Part shown: positions 34,644 to 42,638 of the stretch, in pieces | Position numbering within the stretch: the first letter of the stretch is position 1 | Layout of the letters: every line of letters starts with the position of its first letter | Assembly: GCA_017538965.1 (NCBI GenBank) | Contig: JAFYHU010000012.1 | Location: forward strand, 1-64,000 | DNA length: 64,000 nucleotides | Source of the DNA: Oscillospiraceae bacterium | GTDB lineage: Bacteria > Bacillota > Clostridia > Oscillospirales > Oscillospiraceae | Direction of reading: 5' to 3' | Notes under the pieces: model-generated | The model's input: the letters and a program-made list of their open reading frames with translations, nothing else | What the model was told of the DNA's origin: nothing | The model's database searches: none | Position numbers and translations under genes: made by a program

Positions 34644-35927
34644 ATGGAGACGCCGATTCGGGAGATCCGCTCCGTCTGCCCGGTCTGTCTGAAAAACCTG
34701 CCTGCCGTGCTTCTGCGGGACGGGACGGGACGCGTAAGCCTGGAGAAGAGCTGTCCGAAACACGGACGCTTCCGCGTACCTGTCTGGGAGGGTCTGCTGG
34801 ACTGGGACGCATGGACTGCGGGCAGGCTGCCGCTGGGCGCGGACGAGGGGCTTTGCTGCCCGGAAAACTGCGGCATCTGCGCCGAGCACGAGATCGGCAC
34901 GTGTTGCGCCCTGCTGGAGGTGACGAAGCGCTGCAACCTGCACTGCCGCTTCTGCTTTGCCGACGGCGGCGCATCGGAGGATGAGCCGTCTCTTAACGAG
35001 CTCAAGACCGCGATCCGCGATATCGTACGGCAGTGCGGACAGCCGCTTCTGCAACTCTCCGGCGGAGAACCCACGCTGCGCGACGACCTCGACGAGCTGG
35101 TGCGCTTTGCGAAGGAGGCAGGCTGCAGCTATGTGCAGCTCAACACCAACGGTCTGCGTCTCGCGCGGGAGCCGGACTACGCCCGGAGGCTGGCGGACGC
35201 CGGGCTGGACATTGTCTTCCTGCAGTTTGACGGCACGCGGAACGAGATTTATGAAACGCTGCGCGGCGCGCCCCTGCTGGAAGTCAAAGAGGAGGCGATC
35301 CGCGTCTGCTCTGAGCTGCGCATCGGCGTCACGCTGGTGCCGACGGTGGTCCGGGGCGTCAACGACGGCAATCTGGGCGAGCTGATCCGGCTGGCCTGCA
35401 AGCTTGCCCCGGGCGTGCGCGGCATTCATTTCCAGCCCGTGTCCTGGTTCGGCCGCTGCCCCGGGACGCCCGGAGAAGAGGACCGCTACACCCTCGACCG
35501 GCTCATGGCGGATATCAGCAACCAGGCAGGCATCCCTGTCGAGAGCTTCATGCCCTCGCGCTGCGACCATCCGCTCTGCGGCTTTCACGCCGACTTTCTC
35601 ATCAACCCGAAAGGCGGCCTGCGTCCGCTTAGTTCGATCACGCACTCGTCCCGCAGCCGCGGCTGCGCCAGGGACAACCGGGAGTATGTCGCCCGGCACT
35701 GGCGGCGTGCGTCGGAGGAACCTGCGCCGGCGGAGGACTTCTCGGAGGAGATGGATTTTGACACCTTCCTGTACCGCCTGCGTCACGAGAGTCTGAGCCT
35801 GTCGGCCATGGCCTTCCAGGATGCCATGAACCTGAACATCGAGCGTCTGCACAGCTGCAGCCTGCACGTCTACGACCGGGGGAAAATCAAACCCTTCTGC
35901 GCCAAATACCTCACGGCGATAAAGTAA
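34644..35927 (+). CDS. Radical SAM protein of the molybdoenzyme cluster (TrsS-like)
   Basis: 427 aa. The N-terminal zinc-like region has CPVC (~12-15), CPKHGR, CCPENCGIC and a run of cysteines. The radical SAM core CNLHCRFC (CxxxCxxC) is at ~98-105, followed by the LQLSGGEPTLRDDLDELV (GGE) motif. The C-terminal part has CDHPLCGF and CARDN, probably a further FeS site. It has the look of the heme-D1/MoaA/TrsS group; TrsS is the name I recall for the member found in this cluster, which in some genomes is a selenoprotein. It starts one nt after the GTPase stop. Confidence 0.8.
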   Translation: METPIREIRSVCPVCLKNLPAVLLRDGTGRVSLEKSCPKHGRFRVPVWEGLLDWDAWTAGRLPLGADEGLCCPENCGICAEHEIGTCCALLEVTKRCNLHCRFCFADGGASEDEPSLNELKTAIRDIVRQCGQPLLQLSGGEPTLRDDLDELVRFAKEAGCSYVQLNTNGLRLAREPDYARRLADAGLDIVFLQFDGTRNEIYETLRGAPLLEVKEEAIRVCSELRIGVTLVPTVVRGVNDGNLGELIRLACKLAPGVRGIHFQPVSWFGRCPGTPGEEDRYTLDRLMADISNQAGIPVESFMPSRCDHPLCGFHADFLINPKGGLRPLSSITHSSRSRGCARDNREYVARHWRRASEEPAPAEDFSEEMDFDTFLYRLRHESLSLSAMAFQDAMNLNIERLHSCSLHVYDRGKIKPFCAKYLTAIK

Positions 35928-35949
35928 GCGGATGCCGCCTTTTGCCGAC

Positions 35950-35990
35950 AAGAAACCGGAAACCCTTTCGGACCTCCGGTTTCTTATTTC
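35950..35990. terminator. Bidirectional terminator
   Basis: AAGAAACCGGA / TCCGGTTTCTT (35950-35985) followed by ATTTC. Convergent genes end on both sides. Confidence 0.8.
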
Positions 35991-36012
35991 GGCTGACGGG
36001 GAATTTCTCCCG

Positions 36013-36774
36013 TTATTTGGAATATACGATCCTTCTGCCGCCGCGGAAAATCTCGCGGTGTGCGGCCTGCGCAACAAGCGCTCTCGTCAGATTCCGATCC
36101 GTCACGTAAAAGCCGGCGATCGAGTCCACACCGTACCGGAACAGCAGCGGCGTGATTGGCGAGGACGGCCCGACCAGGATCGACTTTGCGTTCTCCGTGA
36201 GCGTCAGCAGGCGCGGGAGAGTCTTGTTCGTCAGCGTCATGCCGGTGATGAAGACGAAGTCCTGCTCCGGAAGCAGGTACTCACAGGCGGAGTCCAGATA
36301 GTCGTCGCCCTCCGGTTCCCGCTCCAGAATCGAGAGCTCGCATTTTCCGCTGAGCTGTTTCTCAACATAGGGGAAGTGCCCGATCACCGCGACCTTTTTC
36401 CCGAGCAGGCTCTCCAGCGGCTCGTCGAAGATGCTCTCCCCTGCGCCGCCTTTGGCATCTTCTGCCGTCTGCGCAAGCCCGAGTCCGGCCATCTTATCCG
36501 GCGAATTGAACCAGGCATTCACTGCCGCCATACCCACAGACGCACGCAGCATGTCCCAGGACCTGACCCCGGCGGCCACGTCCCGCAGACTCCTGCCGAT
36601 ATACGGTCCGTCCGTGAGGCCGCTCGCGCTGCTCCCCTGAAAGGTCACGGCGATCCCCGCGTATTCTCCCGCGCGCACATAGGTCCAGTTCAGGCCAATG
36701 ATGCAGTCCTCAACGACGGGCTCCGCCGGGATGCTCTCAATCAACGCATCGTACAGGTCCCAGGCCTTGCTCAT
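36013..36774 (-). CDS. DUF4213/DUF364 Rossmann-like protein
   Basis: 253 aa. The N-terminal DUF4213-like part (SIPAEPVVEDCIIGLNWTYV..., ~10-95) is followed by DUF364 (putative heavy-metal chelation domain) with GKKVAVIGHFPYVE, LSILEREPEGDDY and ILVGPSSPITPLLFRYGVD. The start ATG 36774 has GGGAGGAA 8 nt upstream; the longer ORF starts without a ribosome site. The family is often next to molybdenum/tungsten or metal-cofactor genes, consistent with the neighbours. Biochemical role unknown. Confidence 0.82.
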   Translation of the reverse strand: MSKAWDLYDALIESIPAEPVVEDCIIGLNWTYVRAGEYAGIAVTFQGSSASGLTDGPYIGRSLRDVAAGVRSWDMLRASVGMAAVNAWFNSPDKMAGLGLAQTAEDAKGGAGESIFDEPLESLLGKKVAVIGHFPYVEKQLSGKCELSILEREPEGDDYLDSACEYLLPEQDFVFITGMTLTNKTLPRLLTLTENAKSILVGPSSPITPLLFRYGVDSIAGFYVTDRNLTRALVAQAAHREIFRGGRRIVYSK

Positions 36775-36850
36775 GGAATATTCCTCCCGTTTCAAAAGAT
36801 CATCTGTTCAGGTACGTCGGATTTTTTCGAACGCCCGGTCACAGCAAACT

Positions 36851-37675
36851 TCAAAATACACAGGTGAACCCGGCGGAGATCTGCCGGATCTGCTCTCCCA
36901 GCCGCTGCCGGAGGAAAGCGAAGGCGTGCTCGCCCGTGCAGTGCCCCGTCAGGATCTGCGAGATGCCGCTGTCGGCAAGCTCATCGGCGAGCACGGACAA
37001 CTCTGCATCCGTCAGTTTATAAAGATGCAGGCCGCCCACATAGGCGTACACGTTTCTCTCTCCCAGCATTTCCCGCACATCCGTCAGGATGTTTTTCACG
37101 CCGGTATGGGAACAGCTGTTAAATACGACCAGCCCTTTTTCCGTTTCTATGACCAGGCTTTGCTCATGGGCAAAATCCTCCGGGCGAACGCGGCCGTTCT
37201 CCATGACGAACAGCTCGCTTCGCCGCGCGATCTGCGTATAGTCGGCCGCGCGGTGCGGCAGCAGCCAGATTCCCTCGTCCACTTGAAAGACGCCGCTCAC
37301 AAAACGAATCCGGTCGGCAAAGCGCGAAAGCGTTCCCTCGCGGATCCCGTTGTAGCGGAGAACGCCGTCCCTGATGCCGAAGCAGTTCTCCCGGCAGCCC
37401 TTGCGAAGAAGGAATTCCGCGCGGTCGTTACAGGCAAAAAAGGCCTCCATCCCGTCCGCGTGATCATAATGAGCATGGGACAGAATTCCGACGTCGACCT
37501 CCGGAAGATCTGTCTGCAGCGTCGCGGCGTTTCGGACAAACTGCCCGCTTTCGCCGGTGTCCAGCAGGATCTTCCGGCCGTCCGCCTCGATCAGGATGCT
37601 CAGCCCCCACTCGCAGATCAGTCCTTCCGGCGCAATGTTGTCGATCAGCACCGTTATTTTCAGGTTCTTAATCAC
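36851..37675 (-). CDS. MBL-fold metallo-hydrolase (COG1237 type)
   Basis: 274 aa metallo-beta-lactamase fold. The metal motif SHAHYDHADGME (HxHxDH) is at ~66-77, followed by NSCSHTGVKN and GGLHLYKL, and TGHCTGEHAF carries the last His. Sequence style matches the COG1237 group that includes methanopterin-biosynthesis-like enzymes; the substrate is unknown. It lies 76 nt upstream of the DUF364 gene on the same strand, so both are probably co-transcribed. Confidence 0.82.
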   Translation of the reverse strand: MIKNLKITVLIDNIAPEGLICEWGLSILIEADGRKILLDTGESGQFVRNAATLQTDLPEVDVGILSHAHYDHADGMEAFFACNDRAEFLLRKGCRENCFGIRDGVLRYNGIREGTLSRFADRIRFVSGVFQVDEGIWLLPHRAADYTQIARRSELFVMENGRVRPEDFAHEQSLVIETEKGLVVFNSCSHTGVKNILTDVREMLGERNVYAYVGGLHLYKLTDAELSVLADELADSGISQILTGHCTGEHAFAFLRQRLGEQIRQISAGFTCVF

Positions 37676-37765
37676 AGTTTCCTCTCCTCATGAGATTCGT
37701 TCGCTTCATCCCGCTTTTCCGCTGTGTCTGCGGTTTCCCGGTCACTGTCGCGGCTGTTTTTTCAA

Positions 37766-38632
37766 CTATCTGCCGTTCAGTCCCTCCGTTATCTGCTTGA
37801 AGAAATCCGCGCTCCACAAAGCAAGTGAAGCGGTATCTTTGATAAACGGGCGGACATCCTCTTTTGCCTGCGTGTAGTCGATCTCGTCAAAGCGGGCGCA
37901 GAGCAGCCTCCTGGCGTCTACAATGGTGAAGGGATTCTCTTCCTTCCACGCATCCGATTGCACCAGCCGTGCTTTCAAGTGCTCTGTATTGAGCGCTGCG
38001 CCGCGGGAAAGATAAAACACGTAATCGTACAGGTCTCTGCCTTTTACACGGCGTTTCCATGCGCGGCAAATCACCGCATGTGCCTTTCCTGCAAACAGGG
38101 ATGGCATATCGTAGAGGGCAATATCATACGGAGCGGGAAGCAGCCGGTATTTATGGTCGAAAGAAGCTCCGGCCGGGGGATTGGTATCTACCTCAAACTT
38201 GATCTTGATCTTCTCGCTTTCCGGAATCCCTGCCGCTGCCGGGTCAGAGGCATAGAACAGCAGCATGTGTTCTTTCGTGTTTCCCTTCAAAAAGGCAGAT
38301 CGTATTGCGGACTCCTTCGTTTTCTCTTTTTCTGCGATCTCCACATTCAGTCCGTAGGATGCCACTTCTTTTCTCAATGTCGGGAAATAGTCCGCCAATT
38401 CAAACGTGGGGTCCGGCGTCACCAGCGAGAAATCCAAATCCTCGGAAAATCGATCCAGACCATAAAAAATCCGCAGCGCAGTTCCGCCATAGAAGGCGGC
38501 TTTCTGGAAGAATCCTGCGCGGGACAGCCCGCAGAGAACGATCTCCTGCATGATCTCCTTCACTGCGTTTTTCTTGTCGGTCAGCCCGTCGGCATGATAT
38601 TGGTTCAGCATTTCCGTGAGAACACTATTCAT
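37766..38632 (-). CDS. abiEii: AbiEii-type nucleotidyltransferase toxin
   Basis: 288 aa. The nucleotidyltransferase signature FYGGTALRIFYGLDRFSEDLDFSL (GG...S...DLD) at ~46-69 is diagnostic for the AbiEii/AbiGii toxin family of type IV toxin-antitoxin and abortive-infection systems. Its ATG overlaps the antitoxin stop (ATGA), so it is translationally coupled. It sits directly outside the prophage integrase; it may be a host defence or part of the integrated element. Confidence 0.9.
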   Translation of the reverse strand: MNSVLTEMLNQYHADGLTDKKNAVKEIMQEIVLCGLSRAGFFQKAAFYGGTALRIFYGLDRFSEDLDFSLVTPDPTFELADYFPTLRKEVASYGLNVEIAEKEKTKESAIRSAFLKGNTKEHMLLFYASDPAAAGIPESEKIKIKFEVDTNPPAGASFDHKYRLLPAPYDIALYDMPSLFAGKAHAVICRAWKRRVKGRDLYDYVFYLSRGAALNTEHLKARLVQSDAWKEENPFTIVDARRLLCARFDEIDYTQAKEDVRPFIKDTASLALWSADFFKQITEGLNGR

Positions 38633-39216
38633 CTCATATTCCTCCGCAGGTACTTCATCAGATACTTCAGATTATTGCTGTGGTACTTGTCTCCGATCTG
38701 CAGTATGCCATTTGTATCGAGCTTTGCAAACTCTTCGCTGTCGATCCGCAGATCTTCAAAGAGCATTCTTTCGATCTCTCGCTGGCTTGTCACCGGCGGC
38801 ATTGTGTAGAGCTTATCGCACAGCGCCTTTTCCGGGTTCGCAATCCGGTATATATAGCCGTTTTCTTTCTTGAGCACAACACCGAAGGGATAAGCATCGG
38901 GAGGCACATCGCGGTAGGTGAATCGGCCGAAATGGTTTTCCACTTCCTTCGCCTTTTTCTTGTCGAACGTGGCGGATGCATACGTGTAAACCGCTTCGGG
39001 TATCAGCCCATAGACCGACAGAGCATACTCGAACGACAGATACGACGGTCCGAATATTGCTCCCGCAAGGCAGTATCCCGGTACATTTCCGTCTGTCTCA
39101 TAGACGCCGCGGGTAAGCGGGTACAGTTCGCCGCATCTCTTCATTCTCAATATCTTGCCCGCCGGATCGCTGTACTTGCGGAGCTGATCCATGAGCATCG
39201 ATGTTGAAACAATCAT
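38629..39216 (-). CDS. abiEi: AbiEi-type antitoxin/transcriptional repressor
   Basis: 195 aa from ATG 39216, with GGAGG 8 nt upstream; a TTG-started extension overlaps the operator. The N-terminal winged-helix region is followed by the AbiEi core (AGAIFGPSYLSFEYALSVYGLIPE and NPEKALCDKLY). It neutralises the toxin by repressing the operon. The promoter upstream lies within a 33-nt inverted repeat, its likely binding site. Confidence 0.88.
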   Translation of the reverse strand: MIVSTSMLMDQLRKYSDPAGKILRMKRCGELYPLTRGVYETDGNVPGYCLAGAIFGPSYLSFEYALSVYGLIPEAVYTYASATFDKKKAKEVENHFGRFTYRDVPPDAYPFGVVLKKENGYIYRIANPEKALCDKLYTMPPVTSQREIERMLFEDLRIDSEEFAKLDTNGILQIGDKYHSNNLKYLMKYLRRNMR

Positions 39217-39223
39217 TATAATC

Positions 39224-39265
39224 GCCTCCAACTTGGATTATATCCAATTTGGAGGCAAATATCAA
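39224..39265 (-). promoter_or_regulatory. AbiE promoter inside an inverted-repeat operator
   Basis: Minus strand TTGATA (39260-39265), 17-nt spacer, TATAAT (39237-39242). An inverted repeat at 39224-39256 (16-nt arms, 14 matches, arms containing CCTCCAA and TTGGAGG) covers the -10, the start site and the Shine-Dalgarno of the antitoxin gene. Confidence 0.88.
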
Positions 39266-39564
39266 TAGCATAATGTCGTTTCTTTTCCGCTGCCAAGCAA
39301 AAGCAATAGAAGAAAGGATCAATCACGCGGAGGATTTTTCTTTTTTCTTATATTTTGTTCACATGCGATTGGGATTCCCCGCCTGCGGGTGGGCCCCCTC
39401 GCGGCTCTGAGGTCTCCGCCTTGCGGTACCCGAAGAATCGTTTGGGCTGACGCTGATTCTTCGACCGCTGCGGTAATCCCACAATGCCTTCATCTGCCAC
39501 CGGCAGCGGCATTGCGCGATTCCACCGGCGCCTCATTCACTACCGCTCGGCACGAATCCCGTCT
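39266..39564. other. Gene-free spacer at the prophage boundary
   Basis: About 300 nt between the AbiE promoter and the integrase stop. I see no convincing gene; a 62-codon minus-strand ORF has no ribosome site and arginine/proline-rich composition. Short palindromes are present (CCCGCCTGCGGG near 39379). The left attachment site should lie here or in the integrase 3' end, but its core cannot be defined without the other end. Confidence 0.5.
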
Positions 39565-41112
39565 TTAGGCGCAGGAAACCGGAAGCCCTTTTGGGCTTCC
39601 GGTTTCCTGGTACCCCTTAACTGACTGTTCACGAACAACAGGGCCGGGGTCTTTTTTCAGCAGTGGCGCTTCTTTTTCCTTCCCGTAATTGAATCTTATC
39701 TTGATGTGATCGTCATAGACGAACACCGCCTGCACAAAGGTCTGGATGATGGTCTTAACCACATCCGGGTTGCTCAGATCGCCGTCTCTGTACTCATACA
39801 TTTTGGTCCGTAGCGCTTCCGGAGAGAAGGTTTTCAGCGCTTCGTTCTCCAGCGCAAGGGCCTGTTCCAAATCCTTCTTGCTCTCGGCCAGCTCATTCAT
39901 GCGCTTTATGGCGACGTCATTGAACAGGCCGTTCTCCATCGCCTTCATCAGGTTGCCGAGGATCTTCTCCGTTTCCTGAAGCTGCACCTGCAGAGTGTTC
40001 GCCTTGGACTCTTCCCGGATTCTCTGAATCAGCTTTTCATACCCGTTGAGAAGCCAGTTGATGAATTCCTCGTCCATCAGAATCTCGACCACGGCCTTGG
40101 CAACCGAGTATTCCAGATCGTCGCGCGGTACATTTTTCTTATCGCACGTGTGATCATAGTGGTGCGCGTTGCACATGTAATAGCTGTACAGCTTTCCGTT
40201 CCTGCTGGTTCCGGATATTCCGCTCATGGGCGCACCGCATAGGCCGCAGAATGCTTTCCCGACCAGAAAGTATTCCGTGTCGTTCCGCTTATGCCCTCTC
40301 GGCCGGTTTTTTTCTTTCAAGATCTTCTGCACCTCCGCAAATACCGCCTTGTCCAGGATCGGCGGGATTCCGTCCTCAATCCGGACATCTCCGAATTTAT
40401 ACACGCCGATATATTGCTCGTTCTGCAGCAGCGTCTGGAAGCTCTGGAACGTCCATGGTCTTCCGCTCTTGGTGGTAATCCCCCGGCTGTTCAGATCGGC
40501 CATAATGTCGGCGATGATCCATCCGGAACGCATCCTGTTATAGATTTCCCGGACAATGGCAGCTTCCTTTTCCTCGATGGCGTACTTCCCTTCCGGCGAT
40601 TTCTTAAACCCGAACGAGATTTTCCCGTTGACCATGCACTTCTGCGCATTGTCCAGCATTCCGCGCTTGACATCCTCGGCCAGGTTCTCGGAATAGAACT
40701 GATTGACGTTCATCATGTTCCGGAGGGCAAAGCGTCCGGAGGCCGTGTTGTCGAAATCTTCTTCCACGTAAAGGCACTCGACACCATACTCGGCCAGCTT
40801 GGCCATGTTTGTGAGGGCCTGCGTCATGTTGCGCCCGATCCGGTTTGATTTCCAGGCAATGATGTAATCGAACTGTTCCTTTTTAGCGTCCTTCATCATC
40901 CGCTGGAAATCCGGCCGGTCATCCGTCCTGCCGGAGATCGCCGCGTCCTGATAGACCGCGACAACCGGGATGTTGTTCCTTTCGGCATACTTCCTGCACT
41001 CGGCCACCTGCTGCTCCAGTGAGGCCTCGCGCTGGTTCGCCGAGGAATACCGCGCATAGATGACCGCCTTGCCCTCTGTCTGTCTCTTCTGTCTCTTGGC
41101 CAGAGGCGTCAC
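39565..41112 (-). CDS. Large serine recombinase (phage integrase)
   Basis: 515 aa. The catalytic domain (~15-150) has IYARYSSANQREASLEQQ with the nucleophile Ser, then SGRTDDRPDFQRM and WKSNRIGRNM. The recombinase domain (~160-270) and a zinc-ribbon domain (CGLCGAPM ... CNAHHYDHTC) follow, then a coiled coil (~365-430) typical of large serine integrases. GTG 41112 overlaps the preceding stop (GTGA). The last ~13 codons form a perfect 17-bp inverted repeat (39572-39609). It catalyses site-specific integration of the prophage. Confidence 0.95.
   Translation of the reverse strand: MTPLAKRQKRQTEGKAVIYARYSSANQREASLEQQVAECRKYAERNNIPVVAVYQDAAISGRTDDRPDFQRMMKDAKKEQFDYIIAWKSNRIGRNMTQALTNMAKLAEYGVECLYVEEDFDNTASGRFALRNMMNVNQFYSENLAEDVKRGMLDNAQKCMVNGKISFGFKKSPEGKYAIEEKEAAIVREIYNRMRSGWIIADIMADLNSRGITTKSGRPWTFQSFQTLLQNEQYIGVYKFGDVRIEDGIPPILDKAVFAEVQKILKEKNRPRGHKRNDTEYFLVGKAFCGLCGAPMSGISGTSRNGKLYSYYMCNAHHYDHTCDKKNVPRDDLEYSVAKAVVEILMDEEFINWLLNGYEKLIQRIREESKANTLQVQLQETEKILGNLMKAMENGLFNDVAIKRMNELAESKKDLEQALALENEALKTFSPEALRTKMYEYRDGDLSNPDVVKTIIQTFVQAVFVYDDHIKIRFNYGKEKEAPLLKKDPGPVVREQSVKGYQETGSPKGLPVSCA
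39572..39609. repeat. Perfect 17-bp hairpin in the integrase 3' end
   Basis: CAGGAAACCGGAAGCCC-TTTT-GGGCTTCCGGTTTCCTG. No U-tract on either side. Being within the last codons of the integrase, it could be a terminator stem or part of the attachment site. Confidence 0.75.
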
Positions 41113-41918
41113 CGTCCCTTCCGCACATACAGGTCGATCCGGATGCCGAATGACAGATCTACCTTTTCCATTTTCTCCTCGATCTCATCATACCGCTTCA
41201 GCGGACCGCCGACAATCCGCCCGTCCATGTCCGCTATCCGGTCGGCTTCCATCATATCGTGGACATACTCGGCATCCTCGGCCGGGATGAACCCGACATG
41301 CTCGTCATTCAGGAACACCTTGACCGCGTTCGGGTCCACCTCATTGTCCGGGTCCAGTTCCAGCCTGAGATCAACGGTGCCGAAATTATACTTCGGGATA
41401 TCATCGTAAAGCAGGCCTTCCTCTTCCAGCCGCTTCACCGACAGAGAGTATTCGTCATTCAGATAGCCAGCCTTCCGGAACACGTCCTGATGCCGCGAGA
41501 CACCGGCAACGGAAAACTCGCGTTTGACGGTTCCTTCCCGCTTGTTCTCCACCGTTTCCTTTTCAGGCTCCGGCAGCCGTTCCGCCTCCTTGGCCTCCAC
41601 TTCCCGGGCCTCGGCCTCCTGGATCTCCGGCTCGTCAACCACGTAATGCGTCACCTTGACGAACTGCGTCTGATTCCCGGCTATGTTCTGGTTGCTTTCA
41701 TAGAACTGGTTCCGAACTTCCCTGTCGTGCTGGTATTCCTTATAGGCCTTGTACCGGCTGTACCCGGAGAATCCGAGGATAATGGCAAACAGCCCGTACA
41801 TGCCCGTCTGCATGGTGGTGTCTACGTAAGGATTGAAATTGCCCTGATAGACGGATTCCATCGCCATCAGGAAAAACACACCCGCAGCGATCCACCATCC
41901 GATGTATGTTTTCCGCAT
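41109..41918 (-). CDS. Membrane protein with C-terminal HIRAN-like domain
   Basis: 269 aa. Two N-terminal hydrophobic helices (~5-20, ~38-52), then a charged Glu-rich linker (~95-125), then a region from ~140 with GVSRHQDV...LRLELDPDNEVDPNAVKVFLNDEHVGFIPAEDAEYV, which matches the HIRAN fold (DNA-end or damaged-DNA binding domain). It lies between integrase and repressor, a common place for superinfection-exclusion or lysogenic-conversion genes. Function unknown. Confidence 0.72.
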   Translation of the reverse strand: MRKTYIGWWIAAGVFFLMAMESVYQGNFNPYVDTTMQTGMYGLFAIILGFSGYSRYKAYKEYQHDREVRNQFYESNQNIAGNQTQFVKVTHYVVDEPEIQEAEAREVEAKEAERLPEPEKETVENKREGTVKREFSVAGVSRHQDVFRKAGYLNDEYSLSVKRLEEEGLLYDDIPKYNFGTVDLRLELDPDNEVDPNAVKVFLNDEHVGFIPAEDAEYVHDMMEADRIADMDGRIVGGPLKRYDEIEEKMEKVDLSFGIRIDLYVRKGR

Positions 41919-42024
41919 TCCCTTCTCCCCCTTACGCCTTCCCGGAATATTTGTTGCAATTTGTTTCCGCTGTGTTACAATGTTGATACTGTCGGCAGAA
42001 TACTACATAACCGAGGTGGCTAAT

Positions 42025-42165
42025 ATGACCGATGAGCAATGGGAAGATGTCATCCGTCATCTTCCCCTGACTGACCTTGCCCGGCTTGAGCAGATTGTGT
42101 CGGGCCTTGAAGCAGGACTTCCAGTGACTTCTTTTGTTCCGGCGGGAGCTGATGAATCCTCTTGA
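42025..42165 (+). CDS. Possible 46-aa ORF antisense to the repressor 3' end
   Basis: MTDEQWEDVIRHLPLTDLARLEQ... with GAGGTGG upstream and a weak promoter (TTGATA near 41982, 17 nt, CATAAC). Its 3' half overlaps the repressor gene on the other strand. Evidence is limited to start signals and an amphipathic sequence. Confidence 0.3.
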   Translation: MTDEQWEDVIRHLPLTDLARLEQIVSGLEAGLPVTSFVPAGADESS

Positions 42166-42466
42166 GCAGCCGCTTTTCTCTATCATCCAATTTACTAATA
42201 ATCTCCGAGAGCTCGTCCGAATTGTCGGCGGGCTCTTTTTCTGTGACCGCAACAATGCTTGCATCCATGTTCAGAAACTGGACGATTGCATTCAGATTGC
42301 CGAAGCTCGTAGTCTTTCCGTCACCTTTCTCGATTCGGTAATAGGTAGACCGCTTTATGTTGCATTTTTCGGCAACCTCATCGGCAGACAGTCCAAGTTC
42401 TTTTCTCCTGTTTCTGATTCTGTTTCCAATCTCTTTTGCATCAAACAGAAATTCCGGCACTTCCAT
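42050..42466 (-). CDS. Phage repressor (Xre/CI-like HTH)
   Basis: 138 aa from ATG 42466. The promoter at 42486-42514 puts the transcript start near 42479, so the longer ORFs are excluded. HTH_3 domain at ~10-70: IGNRIRNRRKELGLSADEVAEKCNIKRSTYYRIEKGD. The C-terminal part is acidic with a helical KLDDREKRLLKRIHQLPPEQKKSLEVLL segment. It is divergent from a Cro-like gene, with repeated operator sequences between them. No peptidase motif for RecA-type self-cleavage is visible. Confidence 0.88.
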   Translation of the reverse strand: MEVPEFLFDAKEIGNRIRNRRKELGLSADEVAEKCNIKRSTYYRIEKGDGKTTSFGNLNAIVQFLNMDASIVAVTEKEPADNSDELSEIISKLDDREKRLLKRIHQLPPEQKKSLEVLLQGPTQSAQAGQGQSGEDDG

Positions 42467-42485
42467 CACCACCTTTTGTGGCATG

Positions 42486-42514
42486 ATTCTATCATGCATT
42501 TCCCAAAATTTCAA
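42486..42514 (-). promoter_or_regulatory. Repressor promoter
   Basis: Minus strand TTGAAA (42509-42514), 17-nt spacer, TAGAAT (42486-42491). The -35 is inside an operator-like TTGAAATTTTGGGAA. Confidence 0.8.
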
Positions 42515-42615
42515 TATGTTTTTGCTTTCTGCGCTAACTTTTTCGCAAATTTTGGGATTTGTGTTGACTTTTGCGGGATTTGTGGTATTATTGCGATAGT
42601 CCCATATTTTGGGAC
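42501..42615. promoter_or_regulatory. Lysogeny-switch operators
   Basis: Copies of a GTCCCAAATTTTGGGAC-like palindrome: 42501-42514 (half conserved), 42546-42558, a weak one near 42573-42584, and 42599-42615 (GTCCCATATTTTGGGAC). They flank or overlap both divergent promoters. A further copy lies at 42855-42871. Confidence 0.8.
42564..42591 (+). promoter_or_regulatory. Early (Cro-side) promoter
   Basis: TTGACT (42564-42569), 16-nt spacer, TATTAT (42586-42591), followed by an operator at 42599-42615 at the expected start site. Confidence 0.78.
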
Positions 42616-42638
42616 ATTCGAGAAAGGAGGCACAAGAG

